From NCBI GenBank assembly GCA_049698095.1, contig JBAVXA010000163.1, positions 1-20,445 of the forward strand: 20,445 nucleotides of DNA, in the 5' to 3' direction. Positions 8,236 through 15,616 of this stretch are shown here, one piece after another. The stretch is from JBEEJL01 sp049698095. Lineage in GTDB: Bacteria; Pseudomonadota; Gammaproteobacteria; Burkholderiales; JBEEJL01. Position 1 is the first letter of the stretch. Each line of letters starts with the position of its first letter. The position numbers and the translations under genes are program-made. The notes beneath the pieces were generated by a model. That model did no database searches. It saw nothing but the letters and a program-made list of their open reading frames with translations, and was not told the origin of the DNA.

Positions 8236-9102
8236 TTATTCGATGTTTTGAATTTGTTCACGCATTTGTTCGATCAGCACTTTGAGTTCCATCGAGGTTC
8301 GCGAAATATCCACGGCAACGGATTTCGAGCCGAGTGTGTTTGCTTCGCGGTTTAACTCCTGCATCAGGAAATCCAGCCGCTTACCCGCCGCACCGCCGGC
8401 TTTGAGAATACGGCGCACTTCGGATAAATGGGCATTCAGCCGGTCGAGCTCTTCTTCGACATCGACTTTGCTGGCAAACAATACGACCTCGGCGCGGATG
8501 CGGTCATCGTCTGGCGTCAGGTTTGACTCGACAATTTTCGCCGCAAGTTTTTCTTCATAGCTTTTGACGATTTGCGGAACCAGCGGTGCTGTTTTCTTCG
8601 CCAGGTCTTCCATGCGCGCTACGCGTTCAAGCAGCAGCGCGGCAAGTTTTTCGCCTTCGCGCCGGCGCGTGTCGTGCAATTGCGCAATAGCATCTTGCAG
8701 TAGCGGCATGGTCGCATCGCGCAGCATGTCCGTGGATACGCCTGGCATGTCGACCACGCCGGGCCAACGCAGAATCTCCGCCACCGACATCGGCGGGTTG
8801 GCAGGGAAACGCGCCGCGATTTTTGCGGAAAGCTCAGCAAGTTGCGCCAGTACGTTGTCGTTGAGTTGCGGCGTGCCGCTGCTGTTCGGTTTGGGGGCAA
8901 ATGCCACCCGGCAATCGACCTTGCCGCGCGTGAGCCTGGCGGCAATCGCTTCACGCATCGGGTTTTCGACGCTCTTGAATTCGTCGGGCAAACGAAACTG
9001 GATTTCCAGATAACGATGGTTGACCGAGCGAAGTTCGAGCGAAATCGCGCCAAAATCATATTCGCGGGCAACATTGGCGAAGCCGGTCATGCTGGTAATC
9101 AT
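8236..9102 (-). CDS. yicC: YicC/YloC family endoribonuclease
   Basis: This is a YicC-family protein, recently characterised as an endoribonuclease in E. coli and Bacillus. Recognisable features are the N-terminal MITSMTGFA, LRSVNHRYLEIQFRLP near residues 26-41, and a C-terminal half with GKRLDFLMQELNREANTLGS and the ending VLIEQMREQIQNIE. I chose the ATG at 9102 (288 residues). The open frame extends to 9165, but the extra 21 residues come from the upstream hairpin region and are not family-like. GAGAG about 6 bases upstream of the ATG is an acceptable ribosome-binding site. It is the first gene of the minus-strand run gmk-rpoZ-spoT-rid-recG-ubiA and is divergent from the kinase gene. Confidence 0.94.
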   Translation of the reverse strand: MITSMTGFANVAREYDFGAISLELRSVNHRYLEIQFRLPDEFKSVENPMREAIAARLTRGKVDCRVAFAPKPNSSGTPQLNDNVLAQLAELSAKIAARFPANPPMSVAEILRWPGVVDMPGVSTDMLRDATMPLLQDAIAQLHDTRRREGEKLAALLLERVARMEDLAKKTAPLVPQIVKSYEEKLAAKIVESNLTPDDDRIRAEVVLFASKVDVEEELDRLNAHLSEVRRILKAGGAAGKRLDFLMQELNREANTLGSKSVAVDISRTSMELKVLIEQMREQIQNIE

Positions 9103-9124
9103 AGGGACTCTCGTTGATTTTTGC

Positions 9125-9145
9125 GGCGGCGAGCGCCGCCTTTTT
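9125..9145 (+). terminator. GC-rich hairpin with T-run in the yicC/kinase divergent region
   Basis: A perfect 6-bp stem GGCGGC / GCCGCC with a 4-base loop (GAGC) is followed at once by TTTTT on the plus strand, which is the form of an intrinsic terminator. It lies between two divergent genes, so read rightwards it would stop only transcription coming antisense through yicC. On the minus strand the same hairpin would fold in the yicC 5' leader without a U-tract. The structure is clear; the function is uncertain. Confidence 0.5.
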
Positions 9146-9189
9146 GCTTTACAAGCCAGCGTCAAATATCCACAATAGCTGCACTAAAA

Positions 9190-9195
9190 TATAAT
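9190..9195 (+). promoter_or_regulatory. Consensus -10 box ahead of the kinase gene
   Basis: A perfect TATAAT lies 23 bases upstream of the kinase ATG, predicting a very short leader of about 17 bases. No good -35 hexamer is present at 16-18 bases spacing (TATCCA at 17), and no ribosome-binding site precedes the ATG. This is the likely promoter of the kinase-phosphatase pair, and possibly of rph and the genes after it. Confidence 0.5.
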
Positions 9196-9218
9196 CATAC
9201 CGCACAACGCCCACCAAT

Positions 9219-10223
9219 ATGGCATCGCAACCCAACGAACCACTGCCGAACGGCTACCGGCTGAATAACTACCGGATCGAAAAACAGCTCAGCGCGGGCG
9301 GGTTCTCGATTGTCTATCTGGCGCGGGACGAAAACAGCAATCCTGTAGCGATCAAGGAATACCTCCCGTCCGGCCTGGTCACGCGCACCGGTGGCGACGT
9401 CGTGAATGTCACGTCGGAAGATAAGCTGGCTCACTTTCGCAATGGGATGAAATGTTTCTTCGAGGAGGGCCGCGCGCTTGCAAAAATCGCCCATCCGAAC
9501 GTGGTTCGGGTGGAAAATTTTTTCCGCGCCAACGAAACCGTCTATATGGTGATGGGATTCATGCGCGGGCGCACCCTGCAGCACCACGTTACCTATAACC
9601 GCGAACAGTTCACTGAAAGCTTTATGCGCCGCCTGTTCATGAATTTGCTTAACGGTCTGCGCGAAGTGCATACGCATAAATTGTTGCATCTGGATATCAA
9701 GCCAGCGAACATTTATATTGCCATGGACGGTACGCCGGTGTTGCTGGATTTCGGCGCCGCGCGCCAGGCGCTCGCCAACGATCGGCCATTGCTGAAGCCG
9801 ATGTACACCAATGGCTTCGCTGCGCCTGAGCAATATCTGGGCATGCAGGATCTCGGCCCGTGGACTGACATATACAGTATCGGCGCAACCATCTATTCGT
9901 GTTTTATTGGCGGGCCGCCGCAGGCCGCGAACGAGCGAATGAAGCAGGATAACCTGCCATCGGCGCATGATTTGTGGGGCGACCAATACAGCGCTGAATT
10001 CCTCAATATTATCGATTGGTGTCTCAAACTCGACCCGAACGAGCGTCCGCCCAGTGTTATGGCGCTGCAAAAAGCTCTGTTGATGGAGCCCACCCCTCTG
10101 AAAGTGGGGACGACAACTTTGTTCGGTAAAATAAAACAAAAGCTCACGGCGAAGAAAACCGTGGTAAGGAAAAAACCGAAAGCGGTTGCCAAGGCGAAAT
10201 CCGCCCGCCAAAGCGAAAAATAG
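9219..10223 (+). CDS. Hanks-type serine/threonine protein kinase
   Basis: This is a cytosolic eukaryotic-like Ser/Thr kinase of 334 residues. Kinase landmarks in order are the glycine loop LSAGGFSIVYLA (about 24-35), the ATP-anchoring lysine in VAIKEY (K46), and a candidate alpha-C glutamate in FFEEGRA. The catalytic loop is HLDIKPAN (D159, N164), then come DFG (177-179) and AAPEQY (201-206). The HRD arginine is replaced by leucine, but the catalytic Asp, Lys and Asn remain, so activity is expected. There is no transmembrane segment or PASTA/sensor domain. The last 30 or so residues form a Lys/Ala-rich basic tail. The PP2C gene starts 2 bases after its stop, so the two form an opposing kinase-phosphatase pair. 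A kinase/PP2C pair next to rph is, as I recall, a recurring betaproteobacterial arrangement. Its substrates are unknown. Confidence 0.93.
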   Translation: MASQPNEPLPNGYRLNNYRIEKQLSAGGFSIVYLARDENSNPVAIKEYLPSGLVTRTGGDVVNVTSEDKLAHFRNGMKCFFEEGRALAKIAHPNVVRVENFFRANETVYMVMGFMRGRTLQHHVTYNREQFTESFMRRLFMNLLNGLREVHTHKLLHLDIKPANIYIAMDGTPVLLDFGAARQALANDRPLLKPMYTNGFAAPEQYLGMQDLGPWTDIYSIGATIYSCFIGGPPQAANERMKQDNLPSAHDLWGDQYSAEFLNIIDWCLKLDPNERPPSVMALQKALLMEPTPLKVGTTTLFGKIKQKLTAKKTVVRKKPKAVAKAKSARQSEK

Positions 10224-10225
10224 TC

Positions 10226-11146
10226 ATGCGCTTTTCCATTTATCAGCAAAGCCTGGTCGGTGCACGGCGCAATAATCAGGATCGCGTTGCTTATTCCTAT
10301 AGCAAGGACGCGCTCCTGCTTGCCGTGGCGGACGGTATGGGCGGACATATAAAAGGCGAAGTCGCCGCAGAAATTACCGTCTCGTTGCTGGTCGAGCGCT
10401 TCCAGCGCAATGCGCGTACTACGATCAAGAATCCGTATGAATTCCTGTCCGAGACCCTGCACGCCGCGCACCAGGCAATATCCGACTATGCCGACGAAAA
10501 CGGCCTGAGCGAATCACCGCGCACCACCATCGTAGCCTGCGTGATTCAAAACGGTAAAGCCTACTGGGCGCATGTTGGGGACTCGCGTTTATATTTTTTC
10601 CGCGATGGAAAAATCATTGCCCGTACCAACGACCACTCGCGCGTACAGCAAATGCTCGACGCCGGAATTATTACCGCGGAGCAGGCGGCAAAACACCCGG
10701 AGCGCAACCGCATTTACAATTGCCTCGGCGGTCCGCAGCTGCCTTTAGTATGGCTGGCGAATCCCCTGCCGGTAACGCCCGGTGATACCATCATGTTGAG
10801 CTCCGACGGCTTCTGGGCGCATTTACCCGACGATGAAATCGGCAGCGCCGTTGCAAAAAACTCCATCGTTGATTGCCTGCCCGGCCTGATGCAGGTCGCG
10901 GAAAAGCGCGGCGGCAAAAAAGCAGACAATATTACTGTGGTGGCGATGACATGGGAAAATTCGGGTGCCGGTGAAGTGGAAAACGGCAAGAAAATCATCA
11001 CCGACGCCATGGCGCAGAACATATTCACCACGGAAATGGGCGCCTCGCTTACCGACAAACAATCGCAATACGAGGACGTGACGGAAGAAGAAATCGACAA
11101 GGCAATTGCAGAGATACAAAACACAATCAAGAAATTCTCCCGCTAG
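10226..11146 (+). CDS. PP2C-family serine/threonine protein phosphatase
   Basis: This metal-dependent (Mg/Mn) PP2C phosphatase presumably reverses phosphorylation by the upstream kinase. Motifs include the N-terminal RRNNQDR (D19) and VADGMGGH (D36, G37) of the bimetal centre. WAHVGDSRLYFF follows near 114-125, then LSSDGFW (D194) and KKADNITVVA (D234, N235). All expected metal ligands are present. After the catalytic domain (about 1-243) there is a C-terminal extension of about 60 residues rich in acidic residues (EDVTEEEIDKAIAEI). It probably forms a helix and is not part of the usual fold. The ATG lies 2 bases after the kinase stop, so coupling is likely. Confidence 0.93.
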   Translation: MRFSIYQQSLVGARRNNQDRVAYSYSKDALLLAVADGMGGHIKGEVAAEITVSLLVERFQRNARTTIKNPYEFLSETLHAAHQAISDYADENGLSESPRTTIVACVIQNGKAYWAHVGDSRLYFFRDGKIIARTNDHSRVQQMLDAGIITAEQAAKHPERNRIYNCLGGPQLPLVWLANPLPVTPGDTIMLSSDGFWAHLPDDEIGSAVAKNSIVDCLPGLMQVAEKRGGKKADNITVVAMTWENSGAGEVENGKKIITDAMAQNIFTTEMGASLTDKQSQYEDVTEEEIDKAIAEIQNTIKKFSR

Positions 11147-11225
11147 CGGATTTTCTGATGATCTGCATCTGCATCTATTTGATTAAATTAAATTATTCTC
11201 TAACCTGTCGAAGGGCGTAAATTTC

Positions 11226-11945
11226 ATGATCCGACCCAGCAAGCGCACGCCCGATCAACTGCGCGACATACGCATTACGCGCCACTACACCAAACATGCT
11301 GAAGGCAGCGTGCTAATCGAATGCGGCCACACTAAGGTTATCTGCACCGCAAGCATCGACGAAAAAGTGCCGGGTTTTCTAAAAGGCAAGAATCAGGGTT
11401 GGTTGACCGCGGAATACGGCATGCTCCCGCGCTCGACCAACACGCGCATGGATCGCGAGGCGGCGAGGGGAAAGCAATCGGGGCGCACGCAGGAAATCCA
11501 GCGCCTGATCGGCCGCTCGATTCGCGCCGTGGTTGACATGCAAAAACTTGGCGAGCGCACTATTCAAATTGATTGTGATGTGATTCAAGCCGACGGTGGG
11601 ACCCGAACAGCCAGCATCACCGGCGCTTTTGTGGCGGTCAGCGATGCAATAACCAGGCTTGTCAAAGACGGCACGCTCAAAGACAACCCCATTCGGGACC
11701 ACGTTGCTGCGATTTCAGTTGGTGTTTATAAGAGCGTACCCGTGCTCGATCTGGATTACGACGAGGATTCCGACTGCGATACGGATATGAATGTGGTGAT
11801 GACGGGCAGCGGCGGAATCGTCGAGGTTCAGGGTACGGCAGAAGGGGCGGCCTTTTCGCGTGCCGAAATGGATGCCATGCTCGATCTCGCCGCGCAGGGA
11901 ATCATGCAACTGGTCATCGCGCAGAAAAACGCCCTGGCGCAATGA
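11226..11945 (+). CDS. rph: Ribonuclease PH
   Basis: RNase PH is a phosphorolytic 3'-to-5' exoribonuclease that trims tRNA 3' ends. The 239-residue length is typical. Recognisable stretches are the N-terminal PSKRTPDQLRDIRITRHYTK, ECGHTKVICTASI, GWLTAEYGMLPRST, GRTQEIQRLIGRSIRAVVD, and DCDVIQADGGTRTASITGAF with the phosphate-binding GGTRT. The ATG has AAGGG about 11 bases upstream. A 79-base gap separates it from the PP2C gene, so it may have its own promoter in the AT-rich stretch near 11175-11205. Its stop overlaps the next gene as ATGA. Confidence 0.97.
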   Translation: MIRPSKRTPDQLRDIRITRHYTKHAEGSVLIECGHTKVICTASIDEKVPGFLKGKNQGWLTAEYGMLPRSTNTRMDREAARGKQSGRTQEIQRLIGRSIRAVVDMQKLGERTIQIDCDVIQADGGTRTASITGAFVAVSDAITRLVKDGTLKDNPIRDHVAAISVGVYKSVPVLDLDYDEDSDCDTDMNVVMTGSGGIVEVQGTAEGAAFSRAEMDAMLDLAAQGIMQLVIAQKNALAQ

Positions 11946-12757
11946 TCCGGCGTTACGCGATTTTCTTCATTGCTGTTTCGGCCATTAGCTTTTTCTCCGG
12001 CTGCGCGGCGTTGCAGATTGCGTCGGCACATTTCGCTTCAACCGAACACTTCTCTTCTTTGCCTGCAGACCCGCGCATTCGTTACGAAGCTGGCGCGGAA
12101 AAACTGGCAGCACTTGTACAAACGGCGCTGGATCCGGCTATGCGCCAGGTCGAAGCCAGCCACTACAGGCGCTTTCAAAAACCCGTTGTGCTCTACGTCT
12201 GCAATACGTCGCAAAGCTTCGCGCGCCTGTCCGGGCAGAAAGTGACGATTCGCGGCGGCGTTCACCCCACGCAGGGGCTGTTTTTGAACCCGATTCTGCT
12301 TGATCGCCCGGCGAGCATCGCACCGGTGCTGACGCACGAGCTTTCGCATTTGCAGCTTAATCAGAACCGGCAAATGAGCTTTGTTGATTATCCGGCATGG
12401 TTTAATGAAGGGCTGGCAACTTTTGTCGCCGAAGGAAGCGGCGCGGAAGCAGTTTCCGCCGATCAGGCAAAGGTGCAGATCGTCGCGGGAAAGATTTTTC
12501 CGCCGCGGCAAAGCGGCAGCCGATTATCGCTGGATCAATCGGGCCCGCTTGCGACCCTGCCAAACGGCTCTCACCTGTTTTATCGGCAAAGCATGATGTT
12601 CATTGCATTTCTGAAACAGCGCGATGAAAATCGCTATCGGCAATTTTTGCTCGAACTGCAGGACGGCGAAATTTTCTCCACAGCATTTTCGCGCGCATTC
12701 AATGGCAGTGTGGATATGCTGCAAAAGGAATTTATCGCGGCGGTAAGCAAATCATGA
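11942..12757 (+). CDS. Putative lipoprotein with gluzincin-type zinc metalloprotease motif
   Basis: This 271-residue protein has an N-terminal lipoprotein signal: MIRR, a hydrophobic stretch, then the lipobox FSGC with Cys21 as the predicted lipidation site. A HExxH motif (THELSHLQL, residues 131-139) is followed about 20 residues later by WFNEGLATFVA. Its Glu156 would be the third zinc ligand. This is the gluzincin pattern seen in M1- and peptidase_MA-like proteins. I infer a periplasmic membrane-anchored peptidase or peptidase-like protein, with unknown substrate. It overlaps rph at its start and rdgB at its end by 4 bases each (ATGA), so all three genes should be translated together. No functional link to RNase PH or RdgB is apparent from the sequence. 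Confidence 0.82.
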   Translation: MIRRYAIFFIAVSAISFFSGCAALQIASAHFASTEHFSSLPADPRIRYEAGAEKLAALVQTALDPAMRQVEASHYRRFQKPVVLYVCNTSQSFARLSGQKVTIRGGVHPTQGLFLNPILLDRPASIAPVLTHELSHLQLNQNRQMSFVDYPAWFNEGLATFVAEGSGAEAVSADQAKVQIVAGKIFPPRQSGSRLSLDQSGPLATLPNGSHLFYRQSMMFIAFLKQRDENRYRQFLLELQDGEIFSTAFSRAFNGSVDMLQKEFIAAVSKS

Positions 12758-13344
12758 ACAAGCTGGTCATTGCATCGAATAACCCCGGCAAGCTGAAAGA
12801 AATCCAGCGCGTCCTCGCCTCGCTCGACTGGCAGGTGGCGCCACAATCCGCTTTCGATATTCCCGAAGCGGAAGAGCCGCATCACACGTTTATTGAAAAT
12901 GCCCTGGCGAAGGCGCGCCATGCAAGCAAGCTCTCGGGTTTGCCGGCGCTGGCGGATGATTCGGGTATTTGCGTCGCCGCGCTGGGCGGCGCTCCGGGGG
13001 TGTATTCGGCGCATTATGCTGGGCTGCCGAAATCCGACCGGCGCAATAATCTTGCATTGCTGGAGGCAATGCAGAACATTTCTGATCGCCGCGCGCATTA
13101 TTATTGCGTGCTGGTCCTGATGCTTCATGCTGACGACCCACAGCCGATCATTGCGGAGGGCGTATGGCACGGGGAAATCGCGCTGGGACCGCGCGGCGCG
13201 AACGGCTTCGGTTATGATCCGCTGTTTTATTTGCCGCAATTGGGCAAAATGTCGGCGGAGCTCAGCCACGATGAAAAAAATAAAATCAGCCATCGGGGTT
13301 TGGCGTTGGCCGCATTGAGAGAGAAAATCTCCACGTCATTCTAA
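12754..13344 (+). CDS. rdgB: dITP/XTP pyrophosphatase RdgB
   Basis: RdgB is a Ham1/RdgB-family house-cleaning nucleotidase. It hydrolyses non-canonical purine triphosphates (dITP, ITP, XTP) to monophosphates, keeping them out of DNA and RNA. Landmarks are the N-terminal LVIASNNPGKLKEIQ, FIENALAKARHAS, LPALADDSGICV with D68/D69 at the metal site, GVYSAHYAG, GANGFGYDPLF, and the C-terminal KNKISHRGLAL. The 196-residue length is normal. The ATG overlaps the stop of the upstream lipoprotein gene (ATGA), which implies coupled translation. Confidence 0.97.
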   Translation: MNKLVIASNNPGKLKEIQRVLASLDWQVAPQSAFDIPEAEEPHHTFIENALAKARHASKLSGLPALADDSGICVAALGGAPGVYSAHYAGLPKSDRRNNLALLEAMQNISDRRAHYYCVLVLMLHADDPQPIIAEGVWHGEIALGPRGANGFGYDPLFYLPQLGKMSAELSHDEKNKISHRGLALAALREKISTSF

Positions 13345-13443
13345 GCGGCTTCATCCGGCGCACCGGCTATTCCGGCGGGTCAAAACGTATGCAGGACGTT
13401 CATCTGGTTCAGGATGGCAAAGCTTTGTCTGCGTGCATTAGCG

Positions 13444-13449
13444 TAAAAT
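13444..13449 (+). promoter_or_regulatory. Possible -10 box giving a leaderless hemW mRNA
   Basis: TAAAAT (5 of 6 consensus bases) ends 6 bases before the hemW ATG. If used, transcription would begin at or next to the start codon. There is no ribosome-binding site before the ATG, which fits a leaderless message. No convincing -35 box is visible, so this is tentative. Confidence 0.3.
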
Positions 13450-13455
13450 GGTTGT

Positions 13456-14640
13456 ATGACATCTCTTGCCAACATTTCGCCCCCTGCCTCCGGCATTCAA
13501 TTTACGTCCCTGCCGCCGCTGTCGCTGTATATTCATATCCCATGGTGCGTGAAAAAGTGTCCGTATTGCGATTTCAATTCGCACGAGGCGAAAGGCGCGC
13601 ATCCTGAGGCGAAGTACGTTGCCGCGCTGATATACGACCTGGAGCAGGCCATCCCGCAAATTTACGGGCGCAAAGTGCAAAGCGTATTCTTTGGCGGCGG
13701 CACGCCGAGCTTGCTGTCCGCCGCCGCGCTGGACGATATTCTCGCAGCGGTGCGTGCTTTGGTGCGGCCGGATGCAAACGCGGAAATTACCCTCGAGGCC
13801 AATCCGGGGACGTTCGAGGCGGAAAAGTTTTCTGCTTACGCCAGAAGCGGAGTCAACCGTTTGTCGATTGGCATCCAGAGTTTTAACCCAAAGCATCTCG
13901 GCGCGCTGGGGCGCATCCACGACGACAAAGAGGCGCGCCGCGCCATCGACATGGCCAAACATGAATTTGAAAATTTTAATCTCGATATCATGTATGCGTT
14001 GCCACAGCAAACCTTAGTCGAGGCGTTGCAGGATATCGACACAGCGCTGTCGTTCAGCCCGCCGCACCTTTCCGCCTACCATTTGACGCTTGAGCCGAAC
14101 ACGCTGTTTTATCTCCATCCGCCGAAGTTGCCGGACGACGAGCTCGCCGCCGACATGCAGCAGGCGATTGAAAAAAAACTGTGCGATGCGGGTTACGAAA
14201 ACTATGAGACGTCCGCGTTCGCGCAACCTGCTCAACGCAGCAGGCATAACCTGAATTACTGGGAGTTCGGCGACTATCTCGGCATCGGCGCTGGCGCACA
14301 CAGCAAAATATCATTTAAAAACAATATATTACGTATGATGAGGCGCAAGCACCCGCAATCCTACATGGACAACGTTGCGCGCGCCGAGCATGTAGCGGAA
14401 CAATCCGAGGTGTCGCTTGATGCGTTGCCTTTCGAGTTCATGATGAATGCTTTGCGTCTGCGCGAGGGCTTTCCCGTCGCGCTGTTTCAGCAGCGCACGG
14501 CGTTACCGTTGAGCGTGATGGAGAAAGAATTGCGTGAGGCGGAATCGCGCGGATTGATTTCGCGCGATTATCAACGCATTGCGCCGACGCAAACGGGTCG
14601 TTTGTTCCTGAATGATTTGCTGCAGATTTTTTTACGCTGA
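13456..14640 (+). CDS. hemW: Radical SAM heme chaperone HemW
   Basis: This is a HemN-like radical SAM protein of 394 residues. The [4Fe-4S] motif CVKKCPYCDF places cysteines at 31, 35 and 38, with Phe at 40. HemN oxidases have a fourth cysteine at that place, so this is HemW, a heme-binding chaperone, rather than coproporphyrinogen dehydrogenase. Further landmarks are LSLYIHIPWC, VFFGGGTPSLL (SAM binding), EANPGTFE, GVNRLSIGIQSF, NLDIMYALP and GIGAGAHSK. The HemW C-terminal domain covers roughly the last 110 residues. The start is the only ATG near the expected N-terminus. The gene follows rdgB after 111 bases and converges on the metallophosphoesterase gene with 15 bases between the stops. 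Confidence 0.95.
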   Translation: MTSLANISPPASGIQFTSLPPLSLYIHIPWCVKKCPYCDFNSHEAKGAHPEAKYVAALIYDLEQAIPQIYGRKVQSVFFGGGTPSLLSAAALDDILAAVRALVRPDANAEITLEANPGTFEAEKFSAYARSGVNRLSIGIQSFNPKHLGALGRIHDDKEARRAIDMAKHEFENFNLDIMYALPQQTLVEALQDIDTALSFSPPHLSAYHLTLEPNTLFYLHPPKLPDDELAADMQQAIEKKLCDAGYENYETSAFAQPAQRSRHNLNYWEFGDYLGIGAGAHSKISFKNNILRMMRRKHPQSYMDNVARAEHVAEQSEVSLDALPFEFMMNALRLREGFPVALFQQRTALPLSVMEKELREAESRGLISRDYQRIAPTQTGRLFLNDLLQIFLR

Positions 14641-14655
14641 ACGGATTGCTGCGGA

Positions 14656-15606
14656 TTAATGGCAGGAGCCGACACCGCTGTCGCGGGGTTCGGTCGGCGC
14701 AACCGGAATAAACTCCCAACTGAATTTCCCCTGTTGCAAATCGAGGCGCAGAACGCCGTGATGTCCGACGGTTTGCGCTTCACTGTTTTTGCGCGCCGGA
14801 TCGGTAATGCTGGATAGATTCGCGCCGCCGGTGCCGACAAGAAATTGTCGGATTCCGCGCGTGGGGTCGGCATTCCCGTCTGCGTCCTGGGCAGCGAAGC
14901 GTTCGTAGTGATGGTCATGCGCGGACAGAACGATGTCCGCGCCTGCATCGTACAGGATTTGCCAGGCCGTTTTCATTTGCCTGTTATTGCCGCGCAGTCC
15001 GGAAGTGAATAAGGGATGGTGCCAGTACGCGATGGTGCAAAGCAATTTGTTCGCAGCGAGATCCTCGCGCAGCCATGCAATTTGCTCCGCACCTTGGTCG
15101 TCCGCGATATTGCTGTTGAGCGAAACGACATGCCAGCCGGCAACGTCGAAGCTGTAATAGCCGCGCCGCGCAGGGCCGGCGCGCTGGGCAAAATAATCGT
15201 AATAACCTGATGCCAGCGGCGTAAGGTAATCATGGTTGCCCGGACTGGGAAAAGTCAGATGTTTAAAGCGGCCCCAGGTCGGCGCATAACAGTCGCTGAA
15301 CTCCTGCGCCGTACCGTTAGGATAGGTGTGATCGCCAACGCTAATCACGCTGCTGGCGGCAGACTCGCGCAGCAGCGAGGTGAGCAGCAGCGCCGTTTTT
15401 TCTGCCGCACTCTGCGCAGCAGATTTGCTCTGGCAGTCGGCAATGTCTCCGGCGATGAACAAAGTGTGCAGGGCGTTTTTTCGAGCGGTGTTTTCAGCAG
15501 CGGGTTTTGAATCGGGCATTGATTGATTGGGCGAGCAGGCGGCAAGCAGCATAAATAAGCCGGTCGAAAAGCGCCTGATGACAATTGCAGCTTCGAAAAT
15601 TCGCAT
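14656..15606 (-). CDS. Lipoprotein metallophosphoesterase
   Basis: This is a calcineurin-like metallophosphoesterase of 316 residues. An N-terminal hydrophobic segment ends in the lipobox LAAC (Cys24), so the mature protein should be membrane-anchored outside the cytoplasm. Metal-binding motifs in order are AGDIAD (D54), VGDHTYPNG (D92), PGNHDY (N124, H125), WHHPLF (H196) and SAHDHHYER (H230, H232). The GDIADC, SVGDHTYPNG, WGRFK and GNHDY pattern resembles a family of secreted purple-acid-phosphatase-like enzymes. The substrate is unknown; phosphomonoester or phosphodiester hydrolysis is inferred. It is the last gene of the thiS-thiG-trmB run, starting 10 bases after the trmB stop. AAGG lies just 3 bases before the ATG, so the start is slightly uncertain. 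Confidence 0.88.
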   Translation of the reverse strand: MRIFEAAIVIRRFSTGLFMLLAACSPNQSMPDSKPAAENTARKNALHTLFIAGDIADCQSKSAAQSAAEKTALLLTSLLRESAASSVISVGDHTYPNGTAQEFSDCYAPTWGRFKHLTFPSPGNHDYLTPLASGYYDYFAQRAGPARRGYYSFDVAGWHVVSLNSNIADDQGAEQIAWLREDLAANKLLCTIAYWHHPLFTSGLRGNNRQMKTAWQILYDAGADIVLSAHDHHYERFAAQDADGNADPTRGIRQFLVGTGGANLSSITDPARKNSEAQTVGHHGVLRLDLQQGKFSWEFIPVAPTEPRDSGVGSCH

Positions 15607-15616
15607 AGGCCTTTAC

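Noticed and set aside
8226..8261. Upstream GTG start for gmk giving 12 extra residues
   Set aside because: The GTG lies inside the yicC coding sequence and the extra residues are not family-like; the ATG at 8225 fits Gmk proteins.
9195..10211. Minus-strand open frame of 338 codons opposite the kinase
   Set aside because: The plus strand has full kinase motifs in order. The antisense frame shows no family features.
11160..11195. Tandem CTGCAT repeat before rph
   Set aside because: Only two copies of 6 bases with no iterated structure; not a meaningful repeat.
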